A DNA stretch of 19,598 nucleotides. It comes from Bacillota bacterium. GTDB lineage: Bacteria > Bacillota > Clostridia > Christensenellales > Aristaeellaceae. The first letter of the stretch is position 1; each line of letters begins with the position of its first letter. The position numbers and the translations under genes are program-made. The notes under the pieces were generated by a model that was not told the origin of the DNA, did no database searches, and saw only the letters and a program-made list of their open reading frames with translations. Location: positions 1-19,598 of the forward strand of contig WRGP01000235.1 of NCBI GenBank assembly GCA_009787135.1, in the 5' to 3' direction. Below, in pieces: positions 16,130 through 19,598 of this stretch.

Positions 16130-16190
16130 GGCGTGTTTGAAAATTTCGAAACGCGCGGGCCTGGCATCTTCCCCATTTTGAAACACACCC
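16129..16190. repeat. Imperfect 15-bp inverted repeat filling the LacI/starch-binding gap
   Basis: GGGCGTGTTTGAAAA (16129-16143) and TTTTGAAACACACCC (16176-16190) are inverted copies with two mismatches, separated by 32 bp. The left arm can also pair with AAACGCGC (about 16150-16157), and the right arm with TGTGTT near 16195. It begins at the last base of the LacI stop codon and ends just before the stop of the opposing gene. There is no T-run for a typical terminator. It may be a degraded insertion-sequence end pair or a miniature palindromic element. Confidence 0.5.
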
Positions 16191-16199
16191 CGGTTTGTG

Positions 16200-17186
16200 T
16201 TACGCGTCCTGCTCGACGGTGAACGAAGTCACCGTGACCACGTCGTTCTCAATAACAATCTCAAGTGATACGGTCCAGTCGCCTTCCGCGATCACGAAGT
16301 TCGCGGCCGCGGAAGGATCGACCTTGCGCAGATCATACCAATCGCCGGTGGCGAGGTTCTTGACGCCGAACGTCCACAGTTCGTCCTTTGGCACGGACAG
16401 TTTAGCGGACCAGGCGTAGTTGTCGCCGTCCTGCTCCATCAGATTGTCTTCCGGATTCTCGCCCCAACCGTTAAAATCGCCTTGTATCTGGAACAGGAAC
16501 GAGAACTCCGCCGCGTCGGCCTCGCCGATCCGCTCGTAGGACAGCTTGCACAGGGAGAGCGTCTCCGCGTCCGTCAAAAGGGTCAGGCGATACTTGCCTG
16601 TCTCAATTACCTTGATGTTGGAACCGGAGTTGAACGCATCCTCGCCGCCGGTCATCGCCTTCGAGTCCGTAAGCGCGGAACCGCCGATGTTGTCGTGCCA
16701 GCCGTAATTCTCGTCGATGACGGCGATCTTGAATTCATCCCCGGCATACAGGTTTAACTCATACTCATACGTGTTGAGCGCGCCTTCGACCTTCTTGAAC
16801 AGGAAATCGTCCTGCGGCCAGGCGTGCCCCCAGTTGTTTTCGGGATACCCCGCCAGGCTGCCCGCGATCATCCATGGGCGCTCATCAACAGCCGCGGAAT
16901 CCCAAGCGGCAAACAGCGAGGTATCCTGCGTGATGGGCATCTCCGGGTCAAACGGGCGCAGCAGCGCGGGCGTTACGAACAGGCCGGACAAAGTATAGCC
17001 GCTCTTTTCCAACGTGACGTCCGGCGCCGTCTCCCCGTCCGCGACTTCGATTTCCAGCAGGGCGGTCTGTCCATCGCTGTCGTAGTAGGTGACTTTCCAT
17101 TGCTGCGCTTCCGCCGCCGCGCACAGCGGGAGCATGAGCAGCAGGAGTGCCGCGACCAAGAGCGGCAAGAGGTTTTTGGTCTTCAT
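16200..17186 (-). CDS. Secreted, non-catalytic, probably starch-binding protein with InlB-B-like repeat
   Basis: A 328-residue protein from the ATG at 17186-17184, preceded by GGAGG eight bases upstream (an in-frame ATG at 17201 lies before that site). Residues 1-27 form a signal peptide ending AAAEA; Cys22 is not in a proper lipobox. Residues about 29-94 look like an InlB B-type/Listeria-Bacteroides repeat (VTYYDSDG to SLFAAW). Two beta-rich modules follow: about 100-222, with WMIAGSLAGYPENNWG and YAGDEFKIAV, and about 228-328, with FQIQGDFNGWGENPEDN and ELWTFGVKN. These recall SusE/SusF-like and other alpha-glucan-binding modules. No catalytic domain or sortase signal is seen. Placed next to the maltodextrin operon and its regulator, it probably binds starch outside the cell; the function is inferred. 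Confidence 0.7.
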   Translation of the reverse strand: MKTKNLLPLLVAALLLLMLPLCAAAEAQQWKVTYYDSDGQTALLEIEVADGETAPDVTLEKSGYTLSGLFVTPALLRPFDPEMPITQDTSLFAAWDSAAVDERPWMIAGSLAGYPENNWGHAWPQDDFLFKKVEGALNTYEYELNLYAGDEFKIAVIDENYGWHDNIGGSALTDSKAMTGGEDAFNSGSNIKVIETGKYRLTLLTDAETLSLCKLSYERIGEADAAEFSFLFQIQGDFNGWGENPEDNLMEQDGDNYAWSAKLSVPKDELWTFGVKNLATGDWYDLRKVDPSAAANFVIAEGDWTVSLEIVIENDVVTVTSFTVEQDA

Positions 17187-17219
17187 AGGCAGTACCTCCA
17201 TTGATGTGATGACCGAGGG

Positions 17220-17237
17220 AACTTAAGCGCTTAAGTT
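17220..17237. promoter_or_regulatory. Perfect 18-bp palindromic operator, LacI-family type
   Basis: AACTTAAGCGCTTAAGTT is a perfect palindrome centred on CpG, the standard shape of LacI/GalR-family operators. It begins about 10 bases downstream of the -10 element of the starch-binding-like gene, so a bound repressor would cover the transcription start and block the promoter. The LacI regulator encoded at 15248-16129 is the obvious candidate. No second copy of this exact palindrome was noticed in the window, including the LacI/GH13 gap. Confidence 0.75.
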
Positions 17238-17246
17238 GTTGCGTAT

Positions 17247-17275
17247 AGTATGATCCAAGCCGGTGGAAATGTCAA
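17247..17275 (-). promoter_or_regulatory. Sigma-A-like promoter of the secreted starch-binding-like gene
   Basis: On the minus strand a perfect TTGACA (17275-17270), a 17-base spacer and CATACT (17252-17247, four of six matches) form a good promoter. Transcription should start near 17240, at the edge of the 18-bp palindrome. It lies 26 bp past the stop codon of the upstream permease gene, with no terminator between, so some read-through is possible. Confidence 0.72.
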
Positions 17276-17300
17276 TAGGAAGGGGGAGAATTTCTTGAAA

Positions 17301-18971
17301 CTATATGATCGAAACTTTTCCCTTGCTCACCCTAAGGAAGATGAGCAGCGATACGACGGTGGTCAGCGTCAGCACGGACGCCAGCGCGGCCGCGGTGCCG
17401 TCGCTCATGCGCATGACCTCGGTATAGATGGCCACCGCGATGGTAGAGGTCTTGCCGGCATAGAGCATGATGCTGGAGCTAAGTTCGTTGATGCAGGTAA
17501 TCCAGCTCAGGATCGCGCCGGACAGTATGCCGGGCAGCATTAACCGTGTCATGACGGTAAAAAAGGTCTTCATGGGGGATACGCCAAGATTAATGGACGC
17601 CTCCTCGACGCTGGGATCCGTCTGGTACAGGAAAGCGCTGCCCGACCGCACGGTATAGGGGAGCTTGCGCACCACATAAGAGATGATCATGATGCCGGCC
17701 GTACCGGTCAAGATGAGCGGCCTCCGGTTGAACGCCACGATCAGGCAGATGCCCAGCACGGAACCGGGAATGACATACGGGAACATCACGAGCGCGTCCA
17801 TCGCGCTGGCCACGGCGCCCTTTTTCCGCACGATGACGTATGAAATCAGCGTGCCGAAAATCACGATAAAAACAATGGCTACGACGGAAAACCAATACGT
17901 GTTGGTGATGTTGCGGCCAAGGCGGCTTAAGATCGCGCCGTAATTGTCAAACGTAAACCCGCCGATAAAGCCGGTGAAGTCTGTCTTGATAAAGGACATT
18001 ATCACCACCGTGGCCTGTGGCAGCAGCCCGATAAGCGTGACGACGGCCACCGGCAATGTGATCAGAAAGCGCTTGAACCCGCGCAGCTTGATCACCTGCG
18101 GCGGGCGCAGGGTCGTCATGACGTAATTGCGCTTATAGATGAGCAGCTTTTGCAAAAGCAGCACCAGCAGCGAGCAGGCGACAATCACCACGGACAGCGC
18201 GCTGGCCATATTGGCGTTGCCGCCCATTTCACTCATGTACTCATTGTAAACCAGCACAGGCAGCACAGTATACCCTTCCCCGATGAGCATGGGCGTCCCA
18301 AAGTCGGCAAGCACCGCCATGAACACCATTACGACGCCGCCCAGTATCGACGGCAGGATCACGGGGAATGTAATTGTGAACATGCGGCGCAGCCGCGAGG
18401 AACCCAAGTTCTCCGCCGCTTCCTCCAGCGAGGAGTCGATGGAATTCATCGCGCCCGAGGCATAGAGGTATACAAACGGGTATAGATGAAATGTAAATAC
18501 TATAATAATGCCAAATTTCCCATAAATTGTCGGCAGGCTTATTCCCAGCTGCGCGAATAGCTTCGTGGCGAAACCGGAACGGCCAAAGAGCAGAATCCAG
18601 GAATAGGCGCCGATAAACGGCGGCGACATCAGCGCCATCACGATGAGTATATAAAACAGGCGCTTGCCCCACACATTGTAACGGGTCATAATATAGGCCA
18701 GGGGCACGCCGATCAACGAACAGGTCAGCGTGGTGGTAAGGGTCACAAAGCCCGTGTTTTTCAGCGCGTTAACGTAATAGGTTCTGGAGAAAAAACGTTC
18801 ATAGTTAAAGAGCGTCAGCCCTTCGACCCGGGTGGAGAAGAAACTGCGCGTGAGCAGCGTGGAAAATGGATAGATCAAAAACAACGCCATCGTCGCCAGG
18901 ACGATTGCTTTCACGCAAAACCAGAAATCAAACCGCGGCCGCGTCAAGCGCCGAACCTTGCCCTTTAGCAT
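17301..18971 (-). CDS. Fused double-domain ABC permease, FbpB/AfuB type
   Basis: A 556-residue inner-membrane protein with two complete permease domains in one chain, about 12 predicted membrane segments. Each half has its own ATPase-docking loop: LEEAAENLGSSRLRRMFTIT near residues 200-220 and VEEASINLGVSPMKTFFTVM near 465-485. This fusion is typical of ferric iron (FbpB/SfuB), phosphonate, thiamine and related importers rather than sugar CUT1 systems. The ATG at 18971 follows GGAGG with a 7-nt spacing and overlaps the ATPase stop by 7 nt (ATGCTAA), so the two are translationally coupled. No binding protein was found in the window. The substrate cannot be read from the sequence; iron is the commonest for this architecture. 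Confidence 0.88.
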   Translation of the reverse strand: MLKGKVRRLTRPRFDFWFCVKAIVLATMALFLIYPFSTLLTRSFFSTRVEGLTLFNYERFFSRTYYVNALKNTGFVTLTTTLTCSLIGVPLAYIMTRYNVWGKRLFYILIVMALMSPPFIGAYSWILLFGRSGFATKLFAQLGISLPTIYGKFGIIIVFTFHLYPFVYLYASGAMNSIDSSLEEAAENLGSSRLRRMFTITFPVILPSILGGVVMVFMAVLADFGTPMLIGEGYTVLPVLVYNEYMSEMGGNANMASALSVVIVACSLLVLLLQKLLIYKRNYVMTTLRPPQVIKLRGFKRFLITLPVAVVTLIGLLPQATVVIMSFIKTDFTGFIGGFTFDNYGAILSRLGRNITNTYWFSVVAIVFIVIFGTLISYVIVRKKGAVASAMDALVMFPYVIPGSVLGICLIVAFNRRPLILTGTAGIMIISYVVRKLPYTVRSGSAFLYQTDPSVEEASINLGVSPMKTFFTVMTRLMLPGILSGAILSWITCINELSSSIMLYAGKTSTIAVAIYTEVMRMSDGTAAALASVLTLTTVVSLLIFLRVSKGKVSII

Positions 18972-19598
18972 GTCAGCACCTCCGCATCCGCCGAATATAC
19001 GGTAACGCGGTCCGGATTCAGCGTTACGCATACCGCCTCGCCCACCGGCTTGATGTCCGACACATCCTTGGTGTATTCGTTCACCTGCACGGTCTGGCCG
19101 TCCGTCAGCAATACCTCGTACTCGATAAAGTCGCCCAGGAAGGTGGACAGCTCAATACGGCCGCGCAGCCCCTCGCCGGAAAAGGCGAACTGCTCCGGCC
19201 GGACCGAAATCTTCCCCATGCCCTGGTAAGGCTTCGCCAGCTTGATGGGGAACACGACCTCGCCGGCCAATAAGGAAAGCCGGGCGTTTTTCGGGTCCGC
19301 ACCGTCAATTTCACAGTCGATGAAGTTGGAGATGCCGATAAAGCCAGCCACAAAAGGATTTTCCGGTTTCATGTAGATCTGCGAGGGGGTCCCCACCTGC
19401 ATGATGCGGCCATCCTTCATCACGGCGATGCGGTCGGAGATCGACAACGCCTCCTCCTGATCGTGGGTGACATAGATCGTGGTGATTCCCAAGCGGCGCT
19501 GCAATTTCTTCAGGCTGCCGCGCATCTGCACGCGCAGCTTGGCGTCCAGATTGGACAGAGGCTCGTCCATGAGAAGCACCTGCGGCTCAATGACAAAC
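18965..19598 (-). CDS. ABC transporter ATPase, FbpC/PotA type, C-terminal part
   Basis: The last 210 codons of an ATPase that runs off the right edge; the missing part would hold Walker A and the ABC signature. Present are Walker B with the catalytic Glu (VLLMDEP), the D-loop (SNLDAKLR) and the H-loop His (YVTHDQEEA). After about residue 90 comes a TOBE-like C-terminal domain (SVRPEQFAF, FLGDFIEYEV, LNPDRVTVY) as in FbpC, PotA and MalK. The frame is open to position 19598, where it reads FVIEPQVLLMDEP, so no start is in the window. It is coupled to the fused permease downstream and is therefore that system's own ATPase; whether it also serves the sugar importers is not known. Confidence 0.93.
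   Translation of the reverse strand, partial: FVIEPQVLLMDEPLSNLDAKLRVQMRGSLKKLQRRLGITTIYVTHDQEEALSISDRIAVMKDGRIMQVGTPSQIYMKPENPFVAGFIGISNFIDCEIDGADPKNARLSLLAGEVVFPIKLAKPYQGMGKISVRPEQFAFSGEGLRGRIELSTFLGDFIEYEVLLTDGQTVQVNEYTKDVSDIKPVGEAVCVTLNPDRVTVYSADAEVLTC

Noticed and set aside
18972..19031. Longer start of the fused permease adding 20 residues
   Set aside because: The extension lies in the ATPase C-terminal coding region; ATG at 18971 has GGAGG at the right distance.
1..19598. Search by eye for CRISPR arrays, tRNA or rRNA genes, transposases, integrases and phage or defence genes
   Set aside because: No regularly spaced repeats, cloverleaf-like segments or matching protein motifs were seen; the window reads as ordinary carbohydrate-use loci plus dinB and one other transporter.

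Overview
The window comes from a moderately high-GC bacterium, most likely a Firmicute of the Clostridia type, probably a polysaccharide-degrading commensal or fermenter. This is inferred from strong AAGGAGG-type ribosome sites, sigma-A promoters, an LplABC-type sugar transporter, a Gram-positive-style long MalF, and AraC and LacI regulators beside glycosidases. Coding is dense. All genes point left except three: the AraC regulator, dinB and the LacI regulator. No rRNA, tRNA, CRISPR array, transposase or phage gene was seen.

Left part (1-8143), a pectin or oligosaccharide locus. From the promoter at 8199-8227 a leftward operon reads lplB-like permease, lplC-like permease, solute-binding protein, then a 678-residue protein of an uncharacterised glycosidase-like family. 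An AraC-family regulator (1536-2459, +) converges on that last gene and diverges from a second leftward pair: an LplD-type GH4 alpha-galacturonidase and the first 33 codons of a GH43 enzyme that leaves the window. The likely logic is that a pectic or arabinose/xylose-decorated oligosaccharide is bound, imported and cut in the cytoplasm.

Middle (8144-9708). A 308-bp spacer holds back-to-back promoters for the lpl-like operon and for dinB (DNA polymerase IV, +). dinB looks like a housekeeping or stress gene lodged between two sugar loci.

Right-centre (9706-17275), a starch/maltodextrin locus. The leftward operon is GH13 neopullulanase/cyclomaltodextrinase-like enzyme, malE, malF, malG, ending in a clear rho-independent terminator. 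A LacI-family regulator diverges from it with a 46-bp gap. Converging on the regulator is a secreted protein with an InlB-B-like repeat and two beta-rich, probably glucan-binding, domains and no catalytic domain. Its sigma-A promoter is followed at once by a perfect 18-bp palindrome with a central CpG, a typical LacI-family operator.

Right end (17301-19598). A fused double-domain permease of the FbpB type and the C-terminal two-thirds of its ATPase overlap by 7 nt. The binding protein of this system was not seen and may lie beyond the edge. Neither sugar importer has its own ATPase here, so both probably borrow an MsmX-like one.

The points most worth following are the secreted starch-binding-like protein with its operator, the uncharacterised glycosidase family, the apparently leaderless LacI gene, the absence of canonical lipoboxes on all three secreted proteins, and two intergenic inverted-repeat structures.
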